A stretch of 64,000 nucleotides of DNA from Symbiodinium natans (GCA_905221605.1 CAJNDS010000435.1:745730-809729), one strand, 5' to 3'. Counted from the first letter of the stretch, positions 50,632 to 59,482 are shown. Translations and numbers: made by a program. The notes: generated by a model not told the origin, from the letters alone.

Positions 50632-50685
50632 GCCCGCTGTCGCAGATTGGCGAGTTTGAGATGAAAACGGCTTGGTGCGGTCCAG
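50632..50685 (+). CDS. exon with GC donor
   Basis: After TCTACAG reads PLSQIGEFEMKTAWCGP and ends CCAG before gcaacc. Confidence 0.5.
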
Positions 50686-50737
50686 GCAACCCTGAACCCT
50701 AAACCCTAAACCCCGATCCCAAAAAAACCCATGCACC

Positions 50738-50870
50738 CTCTAAACCCTATAAACCCTATAAACCCTGTAAACCCTATAAACCCTATAAACCCTGTCAACC
50801 CCATACCCCCTATAACACCTATAGACCCTGTAAACCCTATAAACCCTGTAATCCCTATAAACCCTAAACC
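50738..50870. repeat. AAACCCTATA/AAACCCTGT decamer array
   Basis: About 12 units of a ten-base telomere-like variant. It yields an Asn-Pro-Ile repeat frame on plus and a Gly/Phe repeat on minus, both spurious. Confidence 0.9.
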
Positions 50871-50933
50871 GAAAGGAGGCAGGATCGTGTTTGGGCTTCG
50901 GGCTTTGTGGGCGGACAAAACCTATTTTTGCAG

Positions 50934-51010
50934 ATCCTGACATAAAGAATGGCGTCCTCGTTGTCGGTGGGCTTAGAGAATGTAGCACCTTATTGAGCTC
51001 CATTTCAAAA
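50934..51010 (+). CDS. exon
   Basis: Acceptor CTATTTTTGCAG, then PDIKNGVLVVGGLRECSTLL and SSISKE. Confidence 0.52.
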
Positions 51011-51284
51011 GAAACCCCCCAAGATCCTTAGTGCCTTCCTCATTTAATCGGCCAGAGCTAAGTAACTCGGTTCCTATATAGCCTACGCAGAGAACCCAGA
51101 TTCCAAATATCCCAACCTTCAACCCCTCGAACCCCCTAAAAAGCCTAACCACCTAAAACCCTCAACCCTAAACCCTCCAACCCCAACCCCAAACCCCAAA
51201 CAACCCCTCAACCTAAACCCTAAACCCCTCAACCTAAACCCTAAAACCCTCTCAAACTCCAAAACCCCCAAAACCCCTCGCAAG

Positions 51285-51384
51285 AACGGCGTGCCAGTCT
51301 GGAAGGACAGGGCTGCCAGGCGCTCGCGCGCGAAGCTGGGGGCCATTGGCACCTCCGAACCCTGGGCGCGGCGCAGGAGACGCG
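51285..51384 (+). CDS. exon, basic
   Basis: Reads NGVPVWKDRAARRSRAKLGA, then IGTSEPWARRRR. C/G-ending codons. Confidence 0.53.
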
Positions 51385-51620
51385 GCTCTAGGGCTCTGGT
51401 AGGGTTCTAGGGTTCTAGGGCTCTGGTAGGGTTCTAGGGTTTTAGGGTTCTAGGGTTCTAGGGCTCTGGTAGGGTTCTAGGGTTCTAGGGCTCTGGTAGG
51501 GTTCTAGGGTTCTAGGGTTCTAGGGTTCTAGGGTTTTAGGGTTTTAGGGTTCTAGGGTTCTAGGGTTCTAGGGTTCTAGGGTTCTAGGGTTCTAGGGTTC
51601 TAGGGTTCTAGGGGTTCTAG
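51385..51620. repeat. TTCTAGGG octamer array with CTCTGGTAGGG higher-order unit
   Basis: About 28 units. In the first half a 30-bp composite (GGGCTCTGGTAGGGTTCTAG) recurs three to four times, then pure TTCTAGGG. Confidence 0.93.
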
Positions 51621-51810
51621 AGTTCTGGGGTTCTGGGGTTCTGGTGTTCATAGTGTTTATAGGGCTTATGGGGTTCTAGGGTTTAGGGCTCTAGGGTTTT
51701 GTTTTATATAGGGGAAGGGAGAGGGTTTATTTTCAAGGTATATAGGGCTTAGCGGGCTCATGGTGCTTCTAGGGCTTGTAATTGCATACGGGCCTGCACT
51801 GCCTATGGCT

Positions 51811-51953
51811 TATGGAGAGTTTGCAGAGCACACAGCTGGCTGAGAACTGTCCAGGTCATAGACAAATTCTTGTAGTTGTGCAGACGTGCAGCCCGCGACC
51901 TCAATAGCAGCCATTTGCAGCAGCATGTTTATCTCATTAAGGATAGCGGGGAT
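51811..51953 (-). CDS. antisense candidate coding segment
   Basis: The minus strand is open for 47 codons to a TAA at 51811: ILNEINMLLQMAAIEVAGCT, then SAQLQEFVYDLDSSQPAVCS. It is more protein-like than the plus-strand frame (AENCPGHRQILVVVQTCSP). If real it breaks the one-strand pattern. Confidence 0.3.
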
Positions 51954-52070
51954 GGGTTAATGTTCGCATATTCGCTCGTGATCAAAGAATACAGACGGCC
52001 ATGAGTTGTGAGTTTCCCTGCCCCATTATGAAACCGAATGCAACAGTACATGGTTTGAATGTTTTTGCAG

Positions 52071-52157
52071 AGTCTTGGGCGGTTGAACGACTTTAGTGTT
52101 GAGAGCTTTCGAGAAGAAGCCAGAAAGGTTCCAAACGAAGAACAGGACGAAATCATG
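52071..52157 (+). CDS. exon
   Basis: Strong acceptor GAATGTTTTTGCAG. 29 codons, phase 0: SLGRLNDFSVESFREEARKV, then PNEEQDEIM, before gttctt. Confidence 0.65.
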
Positions 52158-52213
52158 GTTCTTGGCACCCTAAACCCTAAACCCCAAACCCTGAACCCTA
52201 AACCCTTTTTTCC

Positions 52214-52682
52214 CCACCCTCGGTGTGGGGTTGTTAGATTTTAAACTCAACTCTTCTCCTCGCCCGGAACTCTTCTCCTCGCCCGGTCTACTCCTCGCTC
52301 GTCCCTGGAGTGCCCAACCCCAAAGTGTCCCAGCCCCAGAGCCAGAGTCTCCCTGGAGTGCCCAACCCCAGAGTGTCCCCAAGAGTCTCCAGAGTCTGCC
52401 TGGCTTGCCCAACCCCACAGCCTTGGCTGGAGTGCGCAACGCAGAGTGTTCCCGGAGTGCCCAGGCCCAGAGTCTCCTTGGAGTGCCAACGCCCAGAGTG
52501 TGGACTGCCCAGCCCCAGAGTTTTCTCGGAGCCAACCCCAGAATCTCCTTAATGCCCAACCCAGAGTGTCTCAGTGCTCCAGTGTCTCCATGCAGTGCCC
52601 CACCCCAACCCACAGTGTCCGTGCCCAGCCCCAGAGTGTCCCTCCTCTACCAAGAGAGGGTGAGGATGTTCGAAGTAAAATA
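52214..52682. mobile_element. dispersed element K, copy 2
   Basis: Same start (CCACCCTCGGTGTGGGG), CTTCTCCTCGCCC pair and end (ACCAAGAGAGGGTGAGGATG, AAGTAAAA) as 17190-17500. The internal GAGTGCCCAACCCCAGAGTG minisatellite is longer here. Confidence 0.8.
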
Positions 52683-52881
52683 ATTATACCCTCCCAACCG
52701 CCAGGACCAGAGTCCATCACCAGCAGCGCCTCGGAAATAGGCAGATTCTTTGGGGTCTAGGGTTTATGCCCTTGGAGGTTAGTTTTGGGTTTAGGATTCT
52801 AAGTATTCGTGTTTTGGGGGTTTAGGGTGTTAGGTTTTAGGGTTTAGGGTTTAGGGGTCTAGCGTGTAATTAGTAGGGCAG

Positions 52882-52957
52882 AACACCTTTGAGAAGGCGC
52901 TGCTGCACGGCAACATGCGTGAGCACCAGGGACAGACCTTTGCAGCTGCAAAGCGAT
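52882..52957 (+). CDS. exon
   Basis: After GGGCAG reads NTFEKALLHGNMREHQGQTF, then AAAKR. C/G-ending codons. Confidence 0.55.
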
Positions 52958-53210
52958 GTCAACCACCCCCTGGTCCCCAAACCCTCACTCTCTGAACCTG
53001 AACCCCCTGAACCCTACACCCTGAACTCCAAACTCTGTATAACCCCCCAAACCACAAACCCCAAAGCCCAGACCCTAGAGAACCTTCTAACTCTACCCTG
53101 AAACATCTAAACCCTAAACCCTCTACCCTAAACCCTAAACCTTAAACCCTAAACCCAAAAAACCCAAAAACACCTAAACGCCAAGCCCTCAAACGCCCAT
53201 CTGGCCGAGG

Positions 53211-53298
53211 TGCCTCTGCCCGACTCATGGCAGATCGTGGCGGCAGCTCCCGTGCTGGAGCAGCCAGGCCCCGCAGGGAGAAACACTTTAAGCCCAAG
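53211..53298 (+). CDS. candidate exon, frame uncertain
   Basis: Ends CCCAAG before gtcggg. Frames: PLPDSWQIVAAAPVLEQPGP or RLMADRGGSSRAGAARPRRE. Confidence 0.48.
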
Positions 53299-53324
53299 GT
53301 CGGGGCTTCTTGGGGTGGTTTGGG

Positions 53325-53460
53325 GGTTGTTTAGGGTTTGGGGTTTAGGGTTTGGGGTTTAGGGTTTGGGGTTTAGGGTTTGGGGTTTAGGGTTTGGGGT
53401 TTAGGGTTTAGGGTTTGGGGTTTGTGGTTTAGGATTTGGGGTTTAGGGTCTGGGGTTTAG
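53325..53460. repeat. alternating TTTAGGG-TTTGGGG 14-mer array
   Basis: About nine copies of a 14-bp dimer, a higher-order telomere-like unit. Confidence 0.93.
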
Positions 53461-53479
53461 GGCTTCGAAAAACATCAGG

Positions 53480-53556
53480 GTCGGCTTCCTTCTTCGCTTT
53501 CATGTTCAGTCCCTTCCTACCACACGACACCAAAGAGGACTGCGAGCCATTCCCTT
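53480..53556 (+). CDS. candidate exon, frame uncertain
   Basis: Frames read SASFFAFMFSPFLPHDTKED (to TGA) or RVGFLLRFHVQSLPTTRHQR. Confidence 0.38.
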
Positions 53557-53799
53557 GAGCCCCGGGATGCTGCGTTTAGGGTTTAGGGCTAGAGTTTAGG
53601 GTTTAGGGTTTAGGATTTAGGGTTTAGGGTTTGGGGAAACTATGTAAGCCAAGTAGAGAGACAGAAAACCTAGCGTGCTAGCATCTTAGAATCGTTGGGC
53701 GCAGGGCTTTGGGGGATTTAGATCCTACAAACCCTAAACCCGAAAATGTTGGACCCAAAGCCTCAACCAACCCCTAAACCCCGAAGCAAACACCCCAAG

Positions 53800-53880
53800 G
53801 TTGCGAGAGAAAAGGCTCGCACTCCGGAACTCCCCTCCCCCTCTCCCCCAAAATTCCAAAACCTCGAGAAAACCTTAAAG
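53800..53880 (+). CDS. candidate exon
   Basis: Reads VAREKARTPELPSPSPPKFQ, then NLEKTLKPE. Hydrophilic linker. Confidence 0.43.
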
Positions 53881-53934
53881 CCTGAACCATCCTAAACCCA
53901 AACACGAACCCTCAACCCTAAACCAAACCTCCAG

Positions 53935-54009
53935 CGCACATCCGAGTTCCTTGACAGGAGGCCGGGCTGCGCTCTTGAGTGCTTGGGATGGCCATCGCGG
54001 CTTGGCTCG
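53935..54009 (+). CDS. exon
   Basis: 25 codons, phase 0, between CTCCAG and donor gtgtgt: RTSEFLDRRPGCALECLGWP, then SRLGS. Confidence 0.55.
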
Positions 54010-54208
54010 GTGTGTCTATGTCGAGGGTTTTCTACTAAAAGCTTAAGAACCCCCCCCCCAAAAAAAAAAACAAAAAATCAGAATATCCCTATATCTGAAG
54101 CGATTGGGAGTTTAGGGGGGCTTTAGGGCTTAGGGCTTAGGGCTTAGGGGTTGGTGTTTTGCAGTGCTGCTGTACTTAGCCATTACTGGCCACTGGAAGA
54201 TACTTAGA

Positions 54209-54296
54209 AGCAAGCTACATCTTTGAAGGAGATTGCTGAACTAAACAAGGCCTGCGCCGCCACGATGTGCTGTCGTCTCCAACAACTCGGGGGTTG
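54209..54296 (+). CDS. candidate exon with stop
   Basis: Reads KQATSLKEIAELNKACAATM, then CCRLQQLGG and TGA. Coiled-coil-like start. Confidence 0.4.
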
Positions 54297-54475
54297 ATTG
54301 GGAAGATTTTGATGAAGGTGGGCTCTAGTACCCAGAAAGGCTTGCCTCAAGTGGAAGTTTGAGTGTTTATTCCCCCCCAAACCCACCCAAGGGAACTGCT
54401 TAGGTTTTGGGGTGTGGCTACGTCTACTGTTCACAGAGGTTAGGTCTTGACAGCGACCGCTCAAACGCCTGACAA

Positions 54476-54820
54476 GCTGACAGTGCCCTTATACCCCTCT
54501 TTGAAGCCTTACATGAGGCGCTGTACCCGGGAACTCCCCTCCTCCTGCTAGAGCTTCTGGGGCTCGAAGGTTGTTGGGGGTTCAGATGGAGAAAACCAGA
54601 GGAGCCCCCAAGAATCACTTTAGGATTGGCTTTCTTCCGCGGGAACCCCGAAGCCTGAGCCCTGAAGCCAACATCGAAACCGAGGCATCGTGATCGCCTC
54701 TCTGGCCCCCGAATCTTCAGGCGTGTGGCGCCTTCATCGCCGCCCCTGGGCGAAGTTTTGGGCATTCTACATAACCTGGCCTCCAAGCCTCAAAACCCAG
54801 GAACCAAAAGAGTCCAGTTT
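54476..54820 (+). CDS. long coding segment with one in-frame TGA
   Basis: One frame runs about 115 codons: SALIPLFEALHEALYPGTPL, LLLELLGLEGCWGFRWRKPE, then TGA at 54656, then RHRDRLSGPRIFRRVAPSSP and EVLGILHNLASKPQ. DNA at the stop is telomere-like (CCCCGAAGCCTGAGCCCTGAAG), suggesting a tiny insertion or intron. The minus strand carries an uninterrupted 120-codon shadow. Confidence 0.48.
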
Positions 54821-54887
54821 AGGGCTTCGGGCTCAGGACCCCCTAAACCCTTGAAGAAAGCTTTAGGGTTGAGGGCTTAGGGTTTAG

Positions 54888-54949
54888 GATGGAGCTTTAC
54901 AATACGCTGTTTGGGGCAGCCTTTTTGGGAGGTCGGCGAACCCCATCAG
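54888..54949 (+). CDS. candidate exon
   Basis: After GGTTTAG reads MELYNTLFGAAFLGGRRTPS and ends CAG before gtctaa. A telomere unit supplies the acceptor. Confidence 0.5.
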
Positions 54950-54959
54950 GTCTAAAACC

Positions 54960-55193
54960 CTGAACGTCCCTGCCCGGGGAGTCCGATTGTTGGGGCTGGA
55001 CCATTGCTGCAAGCATACCGCATACCTGTACAGGCCCAAGACTTCTTAGTTGGGCTCCCTGCAATGTGAGAGGCCAGACAGTCCAGAGGAACTAAATGTT
55101 ACCATGTCACTTAAGGACCTCTGGTGGCCTCTGAAGATTTTGGCAAATCCTTTCATCAGATCGACAGTCACACCCCAAAACCACGACTCATGA
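54960..55193 (+). CDS. coding segment with one in-frame TAG
   Basis: Frame reads LNVPARGVRLLGLDHCCKHT, then AYLYRPKTS, TAG at 55047, then SLQCERPDSPEELNVTMSLK and LWWPLKILANPFIRST to TGA. Either two exons or a decayed gene. A second frame is open from 55124 (RTATTVANFASVNRHVQSLP). Confidence 0.43.
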
Positions 55194-55341
55194 CAAGCAG
55201 AACTGCAACAACAGTTGCAAATTTTGCAAGTGTGAACAGGCACGTACAGTCGCTGCCTAGCCCTCAACCCCAACCCCTAAAACAGCAGAGCCCTCCCGGT
55301 AGGCTTAGTTTTGCACACCCATAACCGCCCTTTCTGTGCAC

Positions 55342-55456
55342 ATGGAGCCACAGGAGCCCCGCAGCGACCCCCCCAACCTGAACAAAGCCCAGGTTTTGCA
55401 GTGCACCAGCCACTGGGCAACTGTACCGAGGCGGGACCCTGAACTGAGACCTGGGT
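55342..55456 (+). CDS. candidate coding segment
   Basis: From an ATG: MEPQEPRSDPPNLNKAQVLQ, then CTSHWATVPRRDPELRPG and TAG. No telomere words inside. The minus strand is also open. Confidence 0.43.
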
Positions 55457-55668
55457 AGGCCCCTGGGATATGTTACATTTTCCCATACTGGGTTCAAGAG
55501 GATCATATTCAGGAGTATGTTTCAGAGGGTTTTTCTGGGCCATCCCAGAGACTTCACGCTTCAAAACGTTTGGGGCTTCAGGGCTTTGGGGCGACATGGC
55601 TGTGCAAAGACTCTAGGGGCTTGCGGGGTGTAGGTTTAGGGTTTTGGGGACGCAGTTTAGGTGTCCAG

Positions 55669-55840
55669 GGCCGGTGTCTTTCTCTCCGCTTGACTCCACC
55701 TCAAACTCGTGGGCAATTCCTGGTGAACGAAACTATTCCTTGCAAGGATCCAGCAAAGCTTAAGCCCGAATTTGTTGCTTTGTCCATTTTGTCCATCTGC
55801 CTTGACAGGGCCTATGGCGTATATGTGACCCAATTTTCAG
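55669..55840 (+). CDS. exon, long
   Basis: 57 codons from GTGTCCAG to donor gtacat: LRLTPPQTRGQFLVNETIPC, then PAKLKPEFVALSILSICLDR and AYGVYVTQFS. Telomere-free with mixed soluble and hydrophobic parts. Unrecognised. Confidence 0.57.
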
Positions 55841-56042
55841 GTACATGTGATGTGTGATCAGTTCTCTGCATGATGGTTCCTTTGATATTGAGGTCCGTAT
55901 GGTCCTAGGAACCCCTAAACCCTAAACCCTACATGTACGGTCCTAGGCAAACTGAAACACAGAGAGCTGACCATGGATGGGGGCTCGGGGGATATTTAGG
56001 GTTTAGGGTTTAGGGTTTAGGGTTCAGGTTTAAGACGGTAAG

Positions 56043-56110
56043 CTTGACTTGATAGATGACCCCTGGAACAGTTGCGGGATCCATCACGACCCTCTTTACA
56101 CCAGCAAACT
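56043..56110 (+). CDS. candidate exon
   Basis: After GTAAG reads LDLIDDPWNSCGIHHDPLYT, then SK, with donor gtaaag. A second frame is open across and beyond it. Confidence 0.45.
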
Positions 56111-56337
56111 GTAAAGAGTGGCCCAAACAACACCGGGTCCCACACTGGCCCAAGCTATTGTTGGGCAGTAACTAAAAACTTCAGTTCCCCCATATAGGAA
56201 AGAGGTCAAGTAAGGTTTAGTGTTTGGAGTGTCGGGGCTAGGGCTAGGGCTTGGGCAGGGCGTGAAGGTTGTTTTTGTTCGGAGCTCTCGACCCTAAATT
56301 GTCGAAGGCGTTGAATGCCATAAACAATCCACATGGT

Positions 56338-56430
56338 CACTTCTCTAAATTATGGTCCCTCTTGGGGTTGCTATCCCCGAATATCTAGAGTACCCCAAAA
56401 TGGGACCACCATTTTGAGAACTGACCACAT
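56338..56430. mobile_element. dispersed element, family E copy 2
   Basis: ATTATGGTCCCTCTTGGGGTTG pairs with GTACCCCAAAATGGGACCAC. Outer CACTTCTC/GAGAACTG ends also pair. Confidence 0.65.
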
Positions 56431-56529
56431 AAACTGGCTAAGCTCCCAAGCCAGGAGGCTGTAGGTTTGAGGGCTTGAGGCTCTCAACCCTAGACCCTAA
56501 ACCCAAAAGGATATACCCCACTAGAATAG

Positions 56530-56611
56530 CCATCCTGCGGTGCCCTGGCCCAGGTCTCTAAGGCAATTTCACAGCTCCTTCGCTCACCTTCGAACGCTGA
56601 AGCCAAACCCT
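56530..56611 (+). CDS. candidate exon
   Basis: After AGAATAG reads ALAQVSKAISQLLRSPSNAE, then AKP. Confidence 0.45.
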
Positions 56612-56689
56612 ACTACACCCCAATCTTGTGAGCGCTGCACTACCTGCTTCTGAGTACGGAATGAGAGAATTAGGTACCCTATATTCGCC

Positions 56690-56722
56690 TATATATATAT
56701 ATATATATATGTATGTATATAC
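56690..56722. repeat. (TA)n tract inside a family A-like element
   Basis: TATATA run within sequence whose start (CTTCTGAGTACGGAATGAG) resembles family A. Confidence 0.5.
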
Positions 56723-57242
56723 ACCCGGGACTGTAGACCCTACTCAGCACCACTAGGTAAAACCCTGCTAATCCCTCACAAAACCCTACTCAAGCCCTGA
56801 AGTCGTTCAGGGTTTAGGGTTTGGGGGTTCAGGGTTTAGGGTTTAGGGTTTCAGGGTTCAGGGGCTCAGGGTTTAGGGTTTCAGGGTTCAGGGTTTAGGG
56901 TTTAGGGTTTGGGGTTTAGGGCTTAGCCGAAAGGAGGGCCCAGCCGTCACCGACGGAAGCGGGGAGCCCGCGCCAGGCGGGGCGTCCTGTCGGGTTGCTG
57001 TGAAGGATCGAAGAGGGTTCTAGGGGTTTATAGAGGTTTAGGGGTTTCTTGTTCGGTGTTTTGGGGGTTTATAGAGGTTTAGGGGGTTTAGGGGGTTATT
57101 GTTAAGGGTTTGAGGCTTCAGAGTTTTGGGGGTTCGGGGTTTTAGGGTTGTAGGGGTTTTAGGGTTGTAGGGTTTCAGGGCTTTAGGGTTGAGGGTTCAG
57201 AGGTAAAGGCAGATGTAGAATGGATAGACAGCAAATGATGTA

Positions 57243-57329
57243 GTTTCCTTTTTCTTATTGCCGATTCTGAGTTCTTGATTGGAGGCGGCAGCGCAGTATT
57301 CTACAGCGACTGGCGTTGGTTTGTTCCTG
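57243..57329 (+). CDS. exon
   Basis: Reads FLFLIADSEFLIGGGSAVFY, then SDWRWFVPG. Telomere-free, Gly and aromatic residues. Donor gtttca. Confidence 0.5.
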
Positions 57330-57363
57330 GTTTCAATCCCCCCCCAACCCGCAATATAAGAAT

Positions 57364-57433
57364 ATGTCTGTAGAGCAGTTGCTGGTATCAGCAGGTGCCA
57401 TCTATCGTTTTGTCAGAACACCCTCTGCCTGAA
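57364..57433 (+). CDS. candidate exon
   Basis: Reads MSVEQLLVSAGAIYRFVRTP and ends at TGA; an internal GTCAG could be the real end. Confidence 0.45.
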
Positions 57434-57512
57434 CCCCTTAACCCTCCAAAACCCAAAACCCCAAACCCTAAACCCTAAACCCTAAAACCAACCCTAAACC
57501 CTAAACACCACC

Positions 57513-57580
57513 CTGGGAAGGCAAGGAGGCTGCGGTGCAGGGCCTCTACATCGACACCTCCTCTGGCAGCTGGCCCTGAT
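57513..57580 (+). CDS. exon
   Basis: Reads GKEAAVQGLYIDTSSGSWP before TGA, with C/G-ending codons. Either a C-terminus or a donor lies at GGCAG. Confidence 0.5.
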
Positions 57581-57597
57581 TAAGGGTTCAGGAATTA

Positions 57598-57645
57598 AGG
57601 GGTTTAGGGTTTAGGGTTTAGGGTTTAGGGTTTAGGGTTTAGGGT
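57598..57645. repeat. TTTAGGG telomere-like array
   Basis: Seven perfect heptamers. Confidence 0.94.
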
Positions 57646-57679
57646 AGGGGGGCTTTCAGGGTCTATAGGGCGTGCAACC

Positions 57680-57780
57680 ACAGCCCTCGTTGGGAGTAGC
57701 GGTTCCATGAGGGGGCCGTGCCCCAATACCCGCGGCCCACCAGATGCCTTTCTGCAAGCCCTCCACTCGAGACCCAAGCA
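57680..57780 (+). CDS. candidate exon, two open frames
   Basis: Frame 1: SMRGPCPNTRGPPDAFLQAL. Frame 2: AVPQYPRPTRCLSASPPLET. A TTTAGGG tract follows. Confidence 0.4.
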
Positions 57781-57860
57781 TGGTTTTCGTTTAGGGTTTA
57801 GGGTTTAGGGTTTAGGGTTTCGGGTTTCGGGTTAGGGTTTAGGGGTTAGGGTTTAGGGTT

Positions 57861-57978
57861 ACCAAGAGTAAGACCTCCCGTGCAAACCGACATGTTGAGC
57901 AACACGAAGTACGCCCCCGGATAGGGGAGGCTTGGGGCAGAAAAACCCGATCTCTGAACGGCAAACCCTGACCTCTGA
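57861..57978 (+). CDS. candidate segment, strand uncertain
   Basis: The plus frame reads KTSRANRHVEQHEVRPRIGE to a TGA. The minus strand holds a 147-codon frame across 57846-58289, so the strand is unresolved. Confidence 0.3.
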
Positions 57979-58088
57979 AAGGCTATAGTTCGACGCCCTA
58001 CTAAATTCCAAAAAGCCCACGAGAAGAGTCCTAAAACACTGAACCCTAATCTGCGAGTCGGCTTTGCTCTCGAACCCATACCCCTGAG

Positions 58089-58196
58089 GATGCGAAACCC
58101 TGGCCGTTCTCCGCAACTACGCCGGAGATGGTTATGTGGACGGCCGCTCGTCTGTTCAACTCCGCGAACCCAGAGCCATAGACACGAGAGCTTAGG
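58089..58196 (+). CDS. candidate exon, three open frames
   Basis: The best frame has C/G-ending codons: LAVLRNYAGDGYVDGRSSVQ, then LREPRAIDTRA and TAG. Another plus frame runs 115 codons. Confidence 0.43.
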
Positions 58197-58391
58197 CGCT
58201 AGTAGGTTGAGCGATTCTTGGGTCTTGGGTAATAGAGTCCAAGGCTCCCTTAACCGACAGCCCCAAACCACACACCCTAGAGTCCCCAACCCTCAACCCT
58301 CAACCCTAAACCCTAAACCCTAAAACCTAAGCCCTGTAAACCCAAACCGTAAACCTCAACCCTTTTTTTTGGGGGCCCTAAACCCCAGGAC

Positions 58392-58494
58392 CCCCAGAAG
58401 CAAGGACGTGAGGGCCATGAACTATTAAGCCAGGGGCTGCTGAGCTCGGAACCCGAGAGTTGCTCCCGCCAACCCTCAGTTTCCCAAGGCATTA
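58392..58494 (+). CDS. candidate exon
   Basis: Reads QGREGHELLSQGLLSSEPES, then CSRQPSVSQGI. Polar. Confidence 0.38.
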
Positions 58495-58497
58495 GGA

Positions 58498-58570
58498 TTA
58501 GGGTTTAGGGTTTAGGGTTTAGGGTTTAGGGTTTAGGGTTTGGGGTTTGGGGTTTGGGGTTTGGGGTTTA
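58498..58570. repeat. TTTAGGG to TTTGGGG array
   Basis: Six TTTAGGG units followed by five TTTGGGG units; an abrupt switch of variant. Confidence 0.93.
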
Positions 58571-58720
58571 AGGTTTGTGGTTTGGGGCTTAAAGGGGTTT
58601 CAGGTTTGAGAGGGTTTGCATCGGGTTCAGGGTTTGTCAGGCTTCCAAAGGCTGACACCCCCGCCCCCCCCCCCCCCCTGGAGAACTCAGCCAAGAGGAA
58701 GGATGGGAGCCTAGAGCCTA

Positions 58721-58838
58721 TACTAGGACCGGGAGTATGCCCTTTTTTCCCTTTTCGTAGGGTTGGGGTTCCCTTATAAGCCCCCTTAAAACCAAAAAAC
58801 AAGGTACCCGTTTTATTCCTAGGTTACTCCCGGGTCTA
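58721..58838. mobile_element. dispersed element, family C, best-preserved copy
   Basis: CTAGGACCGGGAGTATGCCC and GGTTACTCCCGGGTCTAG ends form the inverted repeat. Core TTCCCTTATAAGCCCCCTTA, then AAACCAAAAAACAAGG. Confidence 0.82.
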
Positions 58839-59009
58839 GCATAGATCCTAGACTTCAAGCCCTCGACCCCGAGCCACCCTAGAAAACTCACATGGAACCC
58901 TCAACATCCTAAAACCTTCACTCACACACACCCTACACCTTGTAAGAAACCCTTAACCTAAAACCCTAAGCCTTAAACCCAAACCTTGTACCCTAAACCT
59001 TCAAACCAC

Positions 59010-59096
59010 ACGCCTCATGCTTCCCCGGACAGCTTCGCCCGGTAAGAAAAGGCTGGGACCTGGTATCCGGCAAGCACATGGGCTGCCGCTTGGCGG
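59010..59096 (+). CDS. candidate exon, alternative donors
   Basis: Frame reads PGQLRPVRKGWDLVSGKHMG, then CRLAG. A gtaaga at 59042 is an alternative donor for a shorter exon in another frame. Confidence 0.4.
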
Positions 59097-59395
59097 GTTT
59101 TGGGGACATTTGTGGCTTCTGGGGTCGGAGGGTGGTCGGAGGGCTGGGCTCTGAGGTGCTGGGGGAGTTTAGGGCCTTTGAGGGTTTTTTTATTGGGGGG
59201 GCTGAATTGTAGCGGTATATGTCGGTTCGCAGCGGTTTATAGAGTTTTGGGGTTTGCCTCTTTGCATGCCGGACCTCTCGCTCTCTCTCTCTTTCTTTTC
59301 CTTGCGGCTGACTGGCCTGCCAATCTCCAAATGCCATTTTGACAGTCGGATAAGAGCGCCCTAGGGAGTCTTTGCTAAAAAGAGATCTTCCTTAG

Positions 59396-59482
59396 TTTGG
59401 GGACAGGTATCTTGAACAACTACCATATGTGGTCAAACTGGTGAACCATAGATACTCAACCTCCCGTGCGCAAAGCTACTAG
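59396..59482 (+). CDS. terminal exon candidate
   Basis: After TCCTTAG reads GDRYLEQLPYVVKLVNHRYS, then TSRAQSY and TAG. Confidence 0.5.
   Translation, partial: FGDRYLEQLPYVVKLVNHRYSTSRAQSY

Noticed and set aside
50706-51003. Gly-Phe-Ile and Tyr-Arg-Val repeat proteins
   Set aside because: Direct translation of a decamer telomere-like array. No independent support.
54424-54786. 120-codon minus-strand frame
   Set aside because: Ser/Arg-rich composition typical of an antisense shadow of the Leu-rich plus-strand segment.
57846-58289. 147-codon minus-strand frame
   Set aside because: Covered by plus-strand frames with C/G-ending codons (58089-58196) and neighbours on plus. Kept only as a strand doubt in that entry.
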